Origin: Zygnema cylindricum
Taxonomy: Eukaryota; Streptophyta; Zygnematophyceae; Zygnematales; Zygnemataceae
Direction of reading: 5' to 3'
DNA: 64,000 nucleotides
NCBI GenBank assembly: GCA_037447655.1
Contig: JBBHKE010001899.1
Location: 76,583-140,582, forward strand
The notes under the pieces are model-generated. The model had not been told where the DNA came from. It was given only the letters and a program-made list of their open reading frames with translations, and searched no databases. The position numbers were made by a program, and so were the translations under genes. Position 1 is the first letter of the stretch. Every line of letters starts with the position of its first letter. Below, one piece after another: positions 1 through 13,071 of the stretch.

Positions 1-360
1 TTTTTTCATTTATTTTCAAATGATATTTTTACGCCGGTTCGTTTTATTATTAAAGTTTATTTCGTTTCGTGCGTTATAATATTTCCGTACGAGACTTATA
101 GTACTTTCAGTTTCAATAGGTTTCGTTTCACTTTGCGTCTAAGTTCAATGTAACACTTAGACGATTCAATTTCAATTTTGCGGCTAAGTGCTCTCACCGT
201 GGAGCTCACATAACGACAAAAAGTTACTGTCTGCAACCATTTTATTTACATGTGGTCGCCGCAGTTTTGTTACCGTAAACGCTCGCCGGCCGTGTGAATT
301 GCTAATTTTATTATGACGGTCGACGTTCGCAAGCGCGACAAAATTTTAAGCGGTTGAAAC
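1..360. other. AT-rich intergenic DNA, nothing recognised
   Basis: I see no open frame with family resemblance and no clear repeat end. The stretch leads up to the target duplication of the first hAT-type MITE. Confidence 0.5.
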
Positions 361-368
361 AATATTAT

Positions 369-825
369 CTTAGTTCAAAAGTAGGCGTTTTTTGGTAGGC
401 CTTTTGTAGGCCGCCTTTAGTGTAAGTTGTGTTACGGGCTTTTCATGTGATCTTCTTAGATCGCTACTTTCATCAACGACCGTCCGATCGTCCGAATCTG
501 ACGATAATCCTATCGTAAGTTGTGTTATGGGCTTTTCATGTTATCTTTTTAGATCGTTACTTTCATCAACGACCGTCAGATCGTCCAAATCTGACGGTTT
601 AAATAAAAATTTGCTCAAAACTCACAGAAAAAGATTTTTTTGTCCAATTTTTTTTTCAAATTTAGACATGACGTTTAATTCTCTATCGATCCATGTGCAA
701 CTCAACCCTATTACTATTTTATTTCATTTTTCGGCCGATACAATATGGGTCTTAAGGCCATATTGTATGTTTTGCATACAATAGGCATATTGTATGGGCG
801 TACGGTCACCTACTTCTAAACTATG
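369..825. mobile_element. hAT-type MITE, copy 1 (457 bp)
   Basis: The ends are inverted: CTTAGTTCAAAAGTAGGC on the left and a matching CCTACTTCTAAACTATG on the right. The element is flanked by a perfect 8-bp direct duplication AATATTAT (361-368 and 826-833). Two further copies lie at 40611-40884 and 61194-61499, each with its own perfect 8-bp duplication, the size typical of hAT elements. This copy is longer because an internal block of about 110 bp (the TAAGTTGTGTTAYGGGCTTTT motif onward) occurs twice, near 422 and 515. No transposase frame is present, so it is non-autonomous. The centre holds a short palindrome around ACAATATG...CATATTGT (739-797), shared by all three copies. Confidence 0.88.
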
Positions 826-1000
826 AATATTATGAAAGTCAAAGATGTCCAACCGATTGACCGTCAAATTTATACTCAACGGTACTATATTTGTACCAAT
901 GTGTAATTCAAACGTACGTTTTTTGACAAAATGACGTAAGTGACTGTGCGCAACCAAAACAGTCACTGTCATGATCAATTCCCCAGAAAAATGTAAGGCA

Positions 1001-1220
1001 GCTGTACTGAAATTTACGGAAATGTACGAGATGTACCCCAACAACCCCAAAACCCCCCTTAAATAACCCTAAAAGTACGGAAATATACGGAGACTATACG
1101 CCGTAAATGTATGAAAAATGTCAGATAGTTGTACTAAAATGTACGGAAATGTACGATAATGTACCCTAACAACCCTAAAGTGGCCCCTTAAATAACCCTA
1201 GGACGTATGGAAATATATGG
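1001..1220. repeat. Imperfect tandem duplication, period about 120 bp
   Basis: Two adjacent copies share the order GTACTGAAATTTACGGAAATGT, CCCCAACAACCCCAAAA/CCCTAACAACCCTAAAG, CCCCTTAAATAACCCTA and ACGGAAATATACGG. They begin near 1001 and 1121. No coding potential is seen. Confidence 0.6.
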
Positions 1221-2328
1221 ACATTGTACTTACAGAAATGTACGGGTACAAAGTCGGGTACTCATTTTATTAATATCTCAAAATCGTAAGATGCGAATTT
1301 TACGTAGTATTCGTGCATAATATTTTTGTGCGTTTTGTGCGTTATATGCAAATTGAACAACTATGCATTGGGCATTAGTGTACCTTTCGATTTTTTTGAA
1401 GGTGCAAAAAGAGTAAAAAACTGAAAAATATTCCGAATATCCAACTCAGGGAAAGGTAGATTGGACGGTCACGACTGAATTCGTGCAATCGCCATGGAAT
1501 AAATGTCCTTGTTCCGGAATCTAGGACGCATCAGATTTTAATATGCGTTGAGAGTGCAGACTTCAGATACAAAAAAAAAGCGGTTGACTTTATTTAAAAA
1601 CGCGATGGTAAACCATCTGAGTCCATTGGAATAAAAGAAAGTAGCATTGCAAAAACTGAAACCTCCGCTTGTTGTGTGGTAAATGATAGAATATCGACTA
1701 CTAAACATGTCGTGATAAGAAGTTTACCGATACACAACATTAAAATTATAAAAAGCAACAACCATTCCAAAGTACACTCCATTGCCTTATGCAATTAGTG
1801 CGAAGTGTGCATAAGACATGAACGAGTATCGCTATGGTTGAACTGCGACCAACTATTGAGGAATTCAAACAATGTGTATGATGTACATGTTAGGTATGTA
1901 CGTTTTAGTCAATTCCTAATAGATCGGGTGTACATTTGTAAATGTATGAATTTACTCCCGCAAAAGTTATAAGCAGTTTAAACTAACAAATTATGGCGGA
2001 AATGCAACTTATATTAAGTATAACCTTCGACTTATTATTTTGATGGTGAAAAATGATAGCCCACAGCTTGAGTGTTCTGGAGCTTAAGTGTTCGCTTCTG
2101 ACATTGTTTTTTTATTGAGTCTTCAATCACACATTTGGCTTGACAATTACACAAGAAATCAGATTTTCACAGTAAATTTGTGTTGACGTTGTTCACCTTC
2201 ATCTTGCTTTCTATTGCTTTCAAGGTTTCCTTATTAAATAATTGGCCTTCAAACATACTGTTACATACTTTGAATTAAAAACTAAACGTACTTCACGCAT
2301 CATTGACAAAGAAGCTAACCAAACACTG
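1221..2328. other. AT-rich intergenic DNA, nothing recognised
   Basis: No open frame resembles a known family. A short minus-strand frame at 1594-1794 has no recognisable features. Confidence 0.45.
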
Positions 2329-2819
2329 CACCGTGAATCGTAATTAGCGTTAAGACACAGTTAGTGTAAAAAAAACAATTAGTGTTATCAACTCTAATCT
2401 GGGTTTTTTAGTTTTCTAAGAAAGAAAAACTACTCTAATTTGGGTTTCTTTCCGTGATAATTATCCGCGCTATATATATTTACACTAAATTAGGTACACG
2501 TACAGAACCTGACCAAACGTACGTTTTCCCGTCATTACGACGTTTGCACTAAGTGGTTGTGAAAAACGCAGTTACGTGGTTTTTTTGAGTAAACTTTCAT
2601 GTGCACGCGCGATTACATTAAATCATTGGTCAGACACCAACCGTACGCCACACTATTTAAAACGGCACTATATATAAGTTGTTAATGCTAATTCAAAAGT
2701 ACCTTAAATACTGTAAAAAAGCATTTAGAGTTATTTATTCACTTTTAGTTTCGACTTTTGAGGGTTAAAATTTGGGGGCACCAAATTAGCATTATTAACA
2801 CTAATTACGATTCACGGTG
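2329..2819. mobile_element. CACCG-ended MITE, copy 1 (about 491 bp)
   Basis: The left end CACCGTGAATCGTAATTAG and the right end CTAATTACGATTCACGGTG are perfect inverted repeats. Motifs such as ATTAGTGTTA/TAACACTAAT recur inside in both orientations, so the element is strongly palindromic. On the right the end is followed by TA, as in most copies, suggesting a TA target duplication (Tc1/mariner-like); the left flank here reads TG. No coding sequence is seen. Confidence 0.75.
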
Positions 2820-3916
2820 TAGTCATGTACATTTGTTCAAGGGCCAAACCCAAATTTTCCCTAGGAGCTAGGTAGGTCCCTATGGATGGAACTGTCATAA
2901 ACTGTGAAGAAACAAGTTAAGTCAAGGCTAACTTATCCTTTCTGTGTAAAACCGTACCATTGGCACACTTGGCAATACCGGGATAATTTTAAACGATCAT
3001 ACGATGGACTTTAAAGCCTATGTAAACTGAAATGAGCACAAAAGAGGTCAAATGAAAGGCATACTGCATCCACTAGGGGACTTCTTGCCCATTTTGGCAC
3101 TAAATTAAAATTTGCAGCTTTCTTGATCGATATACACAAGCCCTGTATAAGGAATGATAAGATGACGTTAAGGTGTTACAAGTGATGTTGACGATGATGA
3201 GAAAGTAATTTCACCTAGAAGTTATCCTGAGGCTAATGAGACGGAAGTGGAAAAAACATGGTCGCCAAAGCCTTTTCAAAAGCAAAAGCAAGAAACCAAG
3301 AAACAGTATCGCAAGCTGTCAACTCCCATAAAAAACAAGTCCCTCTGAATCATTTCACAGTACTTATCTCATCGCAACAACCAATCCACAATAAAATTGT
3401 TATTGCAACCGGATTCCGAAGGTACATGGGTATAGCTTAGGAGCATACTTGCAAACGTAAGAATCCCAAAAGGGAAACACACTCGGAAACACTAATATTG
3501 AAAAAAATAAATCCCAACCCAAGACAAGAGCACTTTCAGAGAGGCCCACAACATGATATATCCCTTCATTGACTAAATAAACTGCCCCTCTACCGTCCCT
3601 AAAAACTGACCTACAATAAATGAAACATTACCAACGAAATATCGATGTCATCTATCACAAAATTTTCCAACCGAGTAGTCCTATCTGCAGATCTAGCAAC
3701 AAAGCCATGCTGTACACTTGGGACTCTCTCCCTCTTTCTCACTGCCCATGCTCTTTCTGCAGATGGGGTAAAACCATTTTGTAACACCTACTCATTCTGT
3801 TCTCAGTAACTGCAAAACCTCCCAGGCTTGAAATAATACAGGATCGAAATTGACCTGTAACTTGACACCTTGGAGCTAAACTCTGCCACAATGAAAAAAA
3901 TCATTGGCTAAGCTTT
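2820..3916. other. Intergenic DNA downstream of the CSI1-like gene
   Basis: This is probably beyond the 3' end of the CSI1-like transcript. A 60-codon frame at 3258-3440 has no recognisable motifs. Nothing else is supported. Confidence 0.45.
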
Positions 3917-3922
3917 TTTATT
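3917..3922 (-). terminator. Candidate polyadenylation signal of the CSI1-like gene
   Basis: AATAAA on the minus strand, about 105 nt past the stop codon of the CSI1-like gene. Position and sequence fit a cleavage/polyadenylation signal; transcripts would be needed to prove use. Confidence 0.4.
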
Positions 3923-4026
3923 TCACACACCCGCACACTCACACCCGTACACACACCCCTCTTCCCCACTCCCTCCCCCCCCCACCCAAAAAAATGAACG
4001 CAATTTACAATGCCTTCCACAATTTC

Positions 4027-7000
4027 TTATCTGTTTGACCAAACAAACTCGATGTCGAGTGTCCTCTGGCTTCCGTCTCGGTTGTTTTCTGGCTGTAAAG
4101 CGTATGTATCGGCGATGAATCCCAGGGCAACAACTCGGTCGATTTGAATGGTTACTTTCCCCAGTGATCCCTGCAAGAAATGCACAAATCCTAATCAATT
4201 ATACATCCCCTTCGACAAATCAGAGGACAAGTTTTTGACGGTGCTATTTTCTCCTGACATTTTACATGCATAGGACAACCTTCCGAGCTCAAGCAAGGGT
4301 TTTAGGCCTCACAGTTCCGAGAGCCACTTTGCTTTTGCAGTGAATATGGAGTTTTTGGCCTGTAGGCGGTACATCCAGGGGCCATGAAAATCCTTGCTTC
4401 CATTCTGGAGCTGTAGACTGCTGGACAACCTGCAATTTATAAGCAAAATGACTTTGTTTCAGTCCTGTTTCAAATAGTACCGTGTAGCTCATGGATGAAA
4501 GCTTATTAAGGAAATTTAATGACGACAAAGGGTACCGTGAGGAGGGGATGAGTGCTATTGCTTTGGAAAATTCAAACCAACAACAAGAAAGCAACTGAGA
4601 CCATCACATCACACCTTTCTTACAATGGACAAAAAAGTGTGAAGTGACTGTTGAGGACAGAAGTCAAGAGAGAGATAAACAAAAGAGACATCGCGATTGA
4701 AACCTGAAAATGACCTTTAACTTGAAGGGCGTTCTAACAAGAAGAACAGAAGATTTCACACTCCCTCCAAACAACCTAAACAAAACATGTTGAAAGCCCA
4801 ATGTACATGTACGACACCTAGACCACAATCTTCTTTAAGCAAGAATAGTGCAAACAGGTCAATAATTTCTGAAACTTCGTGTGACACAAGCCCATAGAAC
4901 CCAGCTTATACCACAATGTCCAGCTGTGTTTCCAACATTACCATGAAAGTTCTCAAATTGTTTCGACCAACATTGTCCAAAAACAACATCAAGACATGAA
5001 AAGCTAGCACTCACAGTTGTGGTTCGTGGAGCCCCATCGCCTAAGGTCACTTTACAGAAAGCGTTGGTTTGGCCCATGGCCATCTTCAAATTACTTCCTC
5101 GCTTGATTGTTACAGACAAGGTTCCTGGTAAAACTGAAAGGAGTGCCTCCGCCCTCTCTGTGAGTCGCACCGGTCCACTCCGTTGCATCAACTGAAGAAC
5201 TGGAATAGCTTCTGAACAAGCCATGGCTTGCTGCTTCCCACTCGCTTTATTTTTTGACCAGCCCTGCCGCAGGCACCACATTGCATTCAGTGCAACCTCC
5301 TGCGTTTGTTCATTCCCCGTCTTCATTGCACCCACCAGCATAGGAATAGCCGCAGTTGATTGTGGAGTAGCTCGCAAGCCTGGAAATTTATGCCAAAGAC
5401 ACTCAATAGCTTTGACAACACCCTCACTAGCTTTTCCTGCCTTCAACAGAATCTGGGCAAGACTTTGAATAAGATCTGGAGTAGCCTGCTCTTGAATGGT
5501 GTTGTCCTTAAACAAAGCCAGAATAAGACCGGCTAGCTGGCTCATTATTTCAGGCGAACTACGCGGCAACATCTCTTGCAGGACAGCTACTCCACCAGCC
5601 TCAGCAAAAGCACGTTTGTTAGGCTTAGAAGTAGCAACTAAACACTGTAGTCCACATATTGCCACCATGTGAAGCTCCTCGCTGGCTGGCTCTTCAAGAA
5701 TGCTCACTAATGCACGACAAGAGGTCGCCGCATCACCTACTTTTGTTAAATTCTCATCTTGAAACAGCGCACCAAGGGCAAGCGTAACCAGAAGCTTTGC
5801 TTCCTGATCCCTAGACTCTGGGTCAAGTAAATATGTAGATAATGGAGCGATGGCTCGCACTGCCTGGGGCATCTTGCACACTGTTGGCGAAATGAATATC
5901 GTTTCCAGCAGTCTTGCACTCTCCTTGTCTACCTGATGTGTACCCAAAAGCCCCAATAAAGCTTCCACAACTCCTGTCTCTGCCATCTGCTGCGCTCGGG
6001 CGGGATCTGCTTCCAGCATACCCATCAGAGGTGACAAAGCCCCTAACTGAATAGATTCTGTGTTCGACATGAGAAGGCGGACAAGCACTGGCATAGAAAC
6101 CTGTGCATAATACTTATCCTTCGTTTGCAGGACATTTGTCAGAACCGTAGCCGCGGACTGCCATACTGCCTGTCCTGCAGTAGCTACAAGACGAGAAAGC
6201 TCAACAACCCCGTTCACATCTGCAATGGTGGGGGACCAATACAAAGATGCAAACCCCAGGGCTTCCAAACTCTCAGCCTGGAGGCTCTCGGCCTCACTTG
6301 AAAGCAGACGAACAAGTGGTGCACACAATTGCTCCACAACAGGGTCTTTCTGAAAGTTATCTTGTGAGAGCAGATGAGAAGTGACATTTGCAGCCAGCTG
6401 CTGAACGACAGGAAAAGGGGAAGAGAGTAAAGGGGTGAGAGGTGGAAGAGCTTCTGCAGGCTCAAGGTTAAGACTAGCTAGGAGGTCAGGTTGAGAAACA
6501 AGATTCGCCAAGGCCTGGAGTGCTGAGTTTTGAGCTCCTGGATTTAAATCTGGTCGCTGAAGCACACTAAACAAAGGAGCCGCTGCCTTGGCCATTGATG
6601 CACCCCTCGCAATACTAGAATTATTAGATAATACCCTTAAGAGTTCCACAAAGAGTGCAGCCAGGACGCTACTGGCTTTTGGCAAAATCACCAATATGCG
6701 TTCGATCACCCCTGCAGAAGCCATGTCGATCTTACACATTCTACGGTCCTTTGCCAACTTGAGAAGTGCTGAGCAAGCGGTGGCATGTAAACCAGGACGT
6801 TCCCCTTCCAAAAGATTTGTCAGCGGTACCACTGCACCATTAGATGCAACTATCTCTGCCTGCGGCTCGTCCTCCAGAATGGTGTCCAAGGCAGCAGCTG
6901 CACGGTACTGCAGTCCAACTGAGTCTTGTGAAAGCATGGTAACAACAGGCGCTATGGCTGCAGTTGCAGCTGGAGAAGAGCGAATCCGAGGGAGGCCACA

Positions 7001-10000
7001 GAGGATTCGGAGAAGCTCGACACACTCTTCCTTCAGAGAAAGAGAAAAATCAGATAACAACGTCCGACGAAGGGCCTCCAAAACATTGCCTTCAGCTTCT
7101 GCTACAGAAACAATTTTTGGAGCATTGCTAATTGTCAGCTTAATTAGAGCTGTAACAGCGGCTCGTTGCTCCTTTTCCACTCCACTTGCAACCATTTCCA
7201 CAAGGGGCAGAACCGCCTGTGAGGCTGTTTCGCTCGTACGAATGGCATCCACAACAAACAATCCTTCCAGTGCCCTTGCTGCACTATACCGTGCCCCCCT
7301 TGTTCCAAGACGAAGAACTGCCACCAGCTGCTCCACTGCCCCACCTGCTGATGAATGTGTACGCAATTCCTCACTGCTGAACAAAATACGGAGTAGCTCA
7401 GCAGCAGCCTCCTCAATTGACTCCTGCAAAGCCACCCAATGAAAGTAACCCCACACCATTGTGCATTCATTGGAAGGAATCTACTCATGGCTGGGAGCAC
7501 AGGTGGAAAGTAAGAATAACATTGGAAGTTAGGATGACATAGCACACTGTTGTTTGCATGTGGAAAGTAATAAAAAAAACCTCCCTGCCACAAACTTAAA
7601 CAAAATGCTCCAAGTTGGTCTGAGCAAAATCTAGCAAATGGTGTTCCTAAAAGCGTAAGAAGCCAAAGATGACTATTGTTAGCATCATCCAAACGAGTCA
7701 AACAAGGAGGTTTCGATAATCACCCACCACCAGTCATCCAGTACAATAAGGTTATGCTTAACTTTTTTCAAGCCACACTTGAATCTCAGACCTTTGATCC
7801 TGTGTTTACAAAGTTATAGATATGTTCAAATTAACATGGAGATCAATAATGATTAAGTTGATATAATTACCCACCTGTGGCCCAATAGAGAGGTACTTGG
7901 TCAAAGCCTCAACAGCGCTTGCCTCTGCCATGGCAATTTTATTGTTTTCACTTCCTTTCGCAATCTGTGTGAGAAGACCTAAAGCCAAAGGTGGAGCACC
8001 TGGTCGCTCTGGCATTGGTTTTAAGAGATCCACCAAAGAAGGAATTGCCTTTCTTGCAACAGGACCCTTTTGGATATCGTCACAGCGAAATAGACGTTCC
8101 AAAGCCAATTGTTCAGGATGCACGGCTAATCCAAAGTCTTCCGCAAGAGCTGTCAAATGTGAGATGTCCGATTCCACATTTCCCAGCATGGCCAGCAATC
8201 CACTAGCCGCCCCTGAACCTGCCACTGCCAGGAGCGTCCCTCGGCTTCCAGTGCTCACTTGACTCGCTAGTGCCTGGGCGGCAAAGTAACGGTCTGAGGG
8301 CTCTTCAGAACGAAGGAGATTAGCAAGAGGATGGATAGCACGCATGGCCGCTGGACCTCTAGTCACTTCTCGGTCACAAAATAATATAGCAAGAAGGAGA
8401 GCGCTAACCCATGAGCCACCACTGTCATCAGCATTTGCATCCATGGCCCTGGCGTTGGGTGAAAATACAGCCAATTTCTCTGTCAAGATGTCAATTGCCC
8501 CAGCTTCGGCAATCAGCTGCTTGCTCTTGCTGTCATGGGATGCTACCACTGCGAGCAGCCACAGAGCAACACTATTGACTAACAGAGCAGCTGACGCTTC
8601 CCCTCCACCTGCATCATTATCATCTGGAGTATGGCTGGCCAGCATGGCTACCAAGCAGCGGACAAGTTTCACAAAAGTTCCAGCCTCAGTCATACACTCC
8701 ATAGTACTCTGTCTGTGCTCCTTGGCCGCACATATCAGCAGGGCAGTTCCCCCGACCTTCACTTCCAAACTTGATGCTCCAGTAATTCGCTCGGTCAAAG
8801 CCACGATGCAGCCGGCTGTCCCTGCCAAAAGGTCGCCGAGAACCACTGGCTGGTCCTTGCAAAGACGAGATAGGACCTCAATAGTTTTCTCTTGCATAAT
8901 GGGTGTACCTGAGGAAAGGCAAGCAACGAGTGGGCTGATACTGTATGGCACTTCTGATAAAACCTGCAGAGGCGGCCGGCTAAAACCATGGCCTGGTTTT
9001 GCACGAGCCAATGCTGCCAGCGACTCCAGCGCAGCCATGGTAGCTTCCTCCCCACTGCTCACCGCCAACAGTGCAACAAGAGCGAGGACCGTGTTGCACT
9101 GCCGAATACAATCTGCCAGCTCATCATCTACAGCGCGGCTGTGAAGAAGATGAGCAAGAGCCCCTGCTGCGTGCTCCTTTCCCTGAGCTGTGCCCTCCCT
9201 AAGAAGTCGAGACAAAGGAAGCATTACCTCCTCAGCTGGCGCAAACTGTGCAAGTTCTTCATTAGCCAAGAGATTCGCAAGGGCTGTAGTCGCCACCTCT
9301 GCCACTGATGTGGCTTTTGACTTCGCTAACTTCACTAGAGGGAAAATGCCATCTTTTGCAACTTGAGCAGCTTCGTAATTTGTGTCTATGGAGCAAAATA
9401 TGGCAGCAAGGGCACGGGCAGCCTGCATGGCTATCTGCTCTGAACCATAATCGACTAGTCTGACAAGTGGTGGGATCGCATCTATGGCAGCTCGGCTCTC
9501 CCGAAGGTCTTCCCGCGCCGCAAAAAGATTTGCTAGCACAGCTGCAGCACTCTCTTGACTCTCTTCTCTCTCATTCTCCAGTAAACTCACAAGGGTTTGC
9601 AAAGCTTCATTTGCGGCTGAACCCTCTTCTGGAACATCCGGCGCCTCGGCCAACAGGTGGCCCAAAACCCTCAAAACGTGCACTTTTGATTCCGGAAGGT
9701 CTGCTACAAGGATACCTGTCAACTGCCCAATAGTACTTGCACTGGCATTCGAACCACTGACAAGACGAGTCAAAGCCCTGGCAGAAATTGCCTGTCCTCG
9801 CGAAGATCCACTGCCCAAAAGACTGAGTAATGCTGGTGTTGCTTCTGCTGTTTCCACACATGCCCGGATATCCTCGCTATGTCCGCACAAATTTCCTAAC
9901 ACAGCGGCGGCATCTTCCTTAGCCTTAGCCGTCCCTGTTCCTAACAACTGAACCAAAGGAGGAATACCACCAGCTGCCGTAATGGCCCACTTGCTTTCGT

Positions 10001-12168
10001 CCTTCTCATTAGTAAGGATGTACAACAATGTACTTGCGTATTCTTGCTGATCCTCTGTGGAAAGCCCCAGAAGACCAACTAACTGCAAAACCCCCTCGCG
10101 TCCTCCAAGAGCAGTCCATAAATCGGTCTCTCCAGTACAAAGGCTTACATGGGACTGAATGAGTTCCTTTTGCCCCTCTGGCGTAGACAACGTGATAAGA
10201 CCAACTAGCATCCTCTTTGCCTCAGAATATCTCAAGGACTTTGCCACAAAAGGGTTCCCATAAAGACTTGCAAGAGCCTCAATAGCCCGTTCCTGCAGCA
10301 ATTCCGATGTTAACTGTGAGAGCCTCTGGACAAGAGCCGCTTCAATGGCTACCGCATTTACGGTACCCAATGCCTCAGCTTTTCCATCCAAGACCATAAG
10401 AGCGTATGCAAGAGCACCTGTCATATCCGCCAACTCCTGCTCATCCGTACACTGTTCCATCCCCTCTGCCAAGGAATTCACTACAGAAGCCTTACCACCT
10501 GCTATATTCGCTAATGCCCCCATGGAATTTTCCTGAAGCATCTGTGCATAGCCCGTCTGCATCATCTCTGAAGAAGGTGCCACCGTTGCTCGAATAAGAG
10601 TAGGCACTCCTCCTGCTTCTGCAATTTCAAGGCGTACATCTTCAGTACCGGCAGAGAGAGCCCTCAAAGCACCCGCAACCTCCGTACGCAAAGGGACATC
10701 TTTTCCAGGCTCAAGCAAAGCCAGTAACGGTTTCACTGCACCAGCGTTGGCCACCATTGTGGCGTGATGCGACGCCAAAGTCGAAGGATCAACAACCAAG
10801 GCTCCATTTCCAACCCCGGCCTGATGTGAATTTTGAGAGTGCATCAACAGGGGAGATGTGAGATAGCTTGTAAGAAGAGCCGCAGAGTTTTCTTGCGTAA
10901 TAGGTTTGATTGAAGATAAAAGAGATGCAAATATTTCCACACCACCGGCCTCCTCGGCTGTCTGCCAGAAACCTTCCACGGAGTAACAAAGGTTCCTCAA
11001 AGTCCCAGTGAGTAGGCCCACCACGTCCGGATATATGGCCACTTCTGGCTGAAGCTGTTCAAGTAATGCCGGAACGACTCCTTCAGTTGCAAAAATCTTT
11101 GTCCCAACTTGGTCCCTCGATGGTCCTCCTTTACTGACGGCAAACAAGGCTTCTGCTGCTACTAACTGTGACTCCTTGGGACCAACTTTCAAAAGAGCCA
11201 GCATGGGGGGAATGCATCCCCCTAGTAAAACTTTCACTCTTAACTCTTCTTCATCACACAGAGTTGCAAGGGTCGCCGCAGCATGTGTCCTTCCAGGAAT
11301 GGTTCCAGACCTGAGAAGACTAACGAGTAACGGAATAGCTTGTGCATGATATCCGATGGCCGCCCTACCATCAACACTGCTATCTGCTAATTGACTGAGA
11401 AGTCCTGCAATCTTTTCCTTGTCCTCTTGCTCCTGTCCTGCTGCCCTAAGTTGCTCAATTGCATCAGCAACAGCTGATAAAATCTGATTTGATCCAGAAT
11501 CCCTACCCTCCTCTTGCATGCTATCCATGTCTGTCCCTCTTGTGCTCATTCCTTGGAGAGACTCCACGTCAACACTCCCTCCCTTTAGGGAACCTCCGCC
11601 TTGGACACTGTCTGCATCCCCTCCACTGCGAAGGCTCATGCCGTGAAGGCTGCTCCAGTCACTGTGTACATGCAATTGAATATAATCAAAGAGAATGAGA
11701 GCGGGAGGGGGGTAGGAGCGAGAAAAAGAAGGGGAGGAGGGTGGGGGAGGAGAGAGTGAGAGAGATGACTTACAGCATAAGAGAGAGAAAGAGAAAGAGA
11801 GAAAGAGAAAGAGAGTAAGACAGTGACCGAGAGAGAGAGAGAGAGAAAAAGAAGAGAACTTAAAGGGAAAGGGATAAATCGGGATCAGAAGCAGAAAACA
11901 TATACAAAAAAAGAAGGCCAGGATGAACGACAAGAGGCACTCGCCTTCATTATTCCAAGCTACTGTAATTCATTTCGAATCCACAAGGCGAGAAAGACAA
12001 AGAAAGGCAGCTTACGAATCAAAAGAAGAAGAAGACAAGAAAAATATCAACCTCTGACCCCCTCTCGCTCTCTCCCGGTGACTTCAAACTCGCCTGAACT
12101 TACAACAGGCCACGAGTCAGCCATACACACAAAAAGAAACGTGAAGTAGCAGAACAACATTACCTCAT
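4027..12168 (-). CDS. CSI1: CSI1/POM2-like armadillo-repeat and C2 protein (5 coding exons)
   Basis: CSI1/POM2 proteins link plasma-membrane cellulose synthase complexes to cortical microtubules. Proposed exons: 12168-12164 (ATGAG only), 11661-7875, 7423-5015, 4429-4313 and 4170-4027 (stop TAA). All junctions are GT-AG, phases agree, and the sum is 2153 codons, close to the roughly 2150 residues of the Arabidopsis protein. Residues about 40-2020 are armadillo repeats (recurrent ALxxLA, IPPLVxLL). Highly conserved blocks include [31 protein letters not shown] and GPQ followed by the EEAA helix. A C-terminal C2 domain starts near residue 2030 ([39 protein letters not shown]) and ends in the family-like FVWSNR. 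The first intron (12163-11662) separates the start codon from the body; without it the next Met is at 11639. The identity is firm. The 5-nt first coding exon is inferred from phase and splice sites. Confidence 0.93.
11690..11850. repeat. GA/CT-rich low-complexity tract in the first CSI1-like intron
   Basis: On the minus strand this is a pyrimidine-rich run ending in the splice acceptor ACACAG at 11662. It explains the long hydrophobic in-frame extension upstream of exon 2, which is intron translation and not a signal peptide. Confidence 0.7.
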
Positions 12169-12470
12169 CACGAGGTAGATAGAGAAGAAGAAGAAGAAGA
12201 AGAAAAAGGTCAGCGATGATTGCCGTCACGTCCCGTCAGGTCACGTCGCGTCGTCTAACCTCGTGTCGAACCCTCTTCACCGAGGAGAAGGCGGTGTGGA
12301 GTGCCGCGTGTCACAGAAAGAGTGCACGGCAGCCCTGCCCCTGCTGCAGAGAGCGGAGCCCTGACAGGACAAGCAGCACTTTTTTGCAGCGGGCGGGCCA
12401 TTTGAACTTAAACAGCGCGCCGTTGGGCTACGGACGTACGGAAACCTATTTCAAAAATAAAGTACGATGA
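12164..12470 (-). promoter_or_regulatory. Candidate 5' leader of the CSI1-like gene
   Basis: A stretch GC-richer than its surroundings just upstream of the proposed start, ending in a CTT trinucleotide run (about 12183-12207) and then the ATGAG|GTAATG exon/donor junction. GC rise, pyrimidine-rich leader and donor site suggest the transcribed 5' UTR. No TATA box was identified, and the transcription start is not known. Confidence 0.4.
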
Positions 12471-13071
12471 GTTCCAGCGTAGAAACTAGAAACAGTTGGG
12501 AGTTGAATGTTTTGAATGTTTTGAAAGCCGAAGGAAGTTTCGACCGCCAATGACCTGCTCCAACCACGTGATAATTGAATTTTATTTTTTTGTCGCGGGG
12601 AAGTTTTTCTGAATGTTGATCCGTAAAATGTGGATGCTTCCGGAATCTTGAATTCGGATCGGAGTTCTCGCACAAATCGAATGGAAATGACCAGTACGGT
12701 AACAGCATTGTTTTATGTGAGAAATCGTACAGTTTATGAGATTTCAGTCTTTCAGAAAAAAAAGCCGTGTAAAACGTTTTCCAAAGAGCTAACAAAAGTT
12801 TTTCTTCGACAAATCGCCACAAAGTTTGTCCTTTTTGTCCCTCTTTGTCTGCGCCGTCTACTAAACATGCGGCATGGCAGGTTCGTTGGCAGTCCAAACA
12901 TGTACGGACAGTTTTTACTGTTGCGCCCAAGGCCCAAAAGTCAAGTTTGATTTCTGTTTTTTGTTCTCGTCTGAATTGCGGTAGGTAGAAGTTTACGTCT
13001 GTAAATAAATTTTTAAAGCTTTCTTTTTTGCGGGCAGCTATATTTATGGGTTTGGAATCTACAGTACAGTA
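12471..13071. other. Upstream flank of the CSI1-like gene; unassigned 207-codon frame
   Basis: A minus-strand frame at 12451-13074 is open for 207 codons but shows no domain, targeting signal or family resemblance that I recognise, and it overlaps the presumed promoter. Probably chance. Nothing else is supported. Confidence 0.35.

Noticed and set aside
6588-7442. 284-codon open frame on the plus strand
   Set aside because: It is antisense to the armadillo exon of the CSI1-like gene; its openness follows from the codon bias of the real gene and it has no recognisable domain. The same applies to 8344-9144, 7897-8262 and 7144-7701.
11662-11933. Hydrophobic N-terminal extension of the CSI1-like protein
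   Set aside because: It is translation of a pyrimidine-rich intron ending in ACACAG; related proteins have no such segment.
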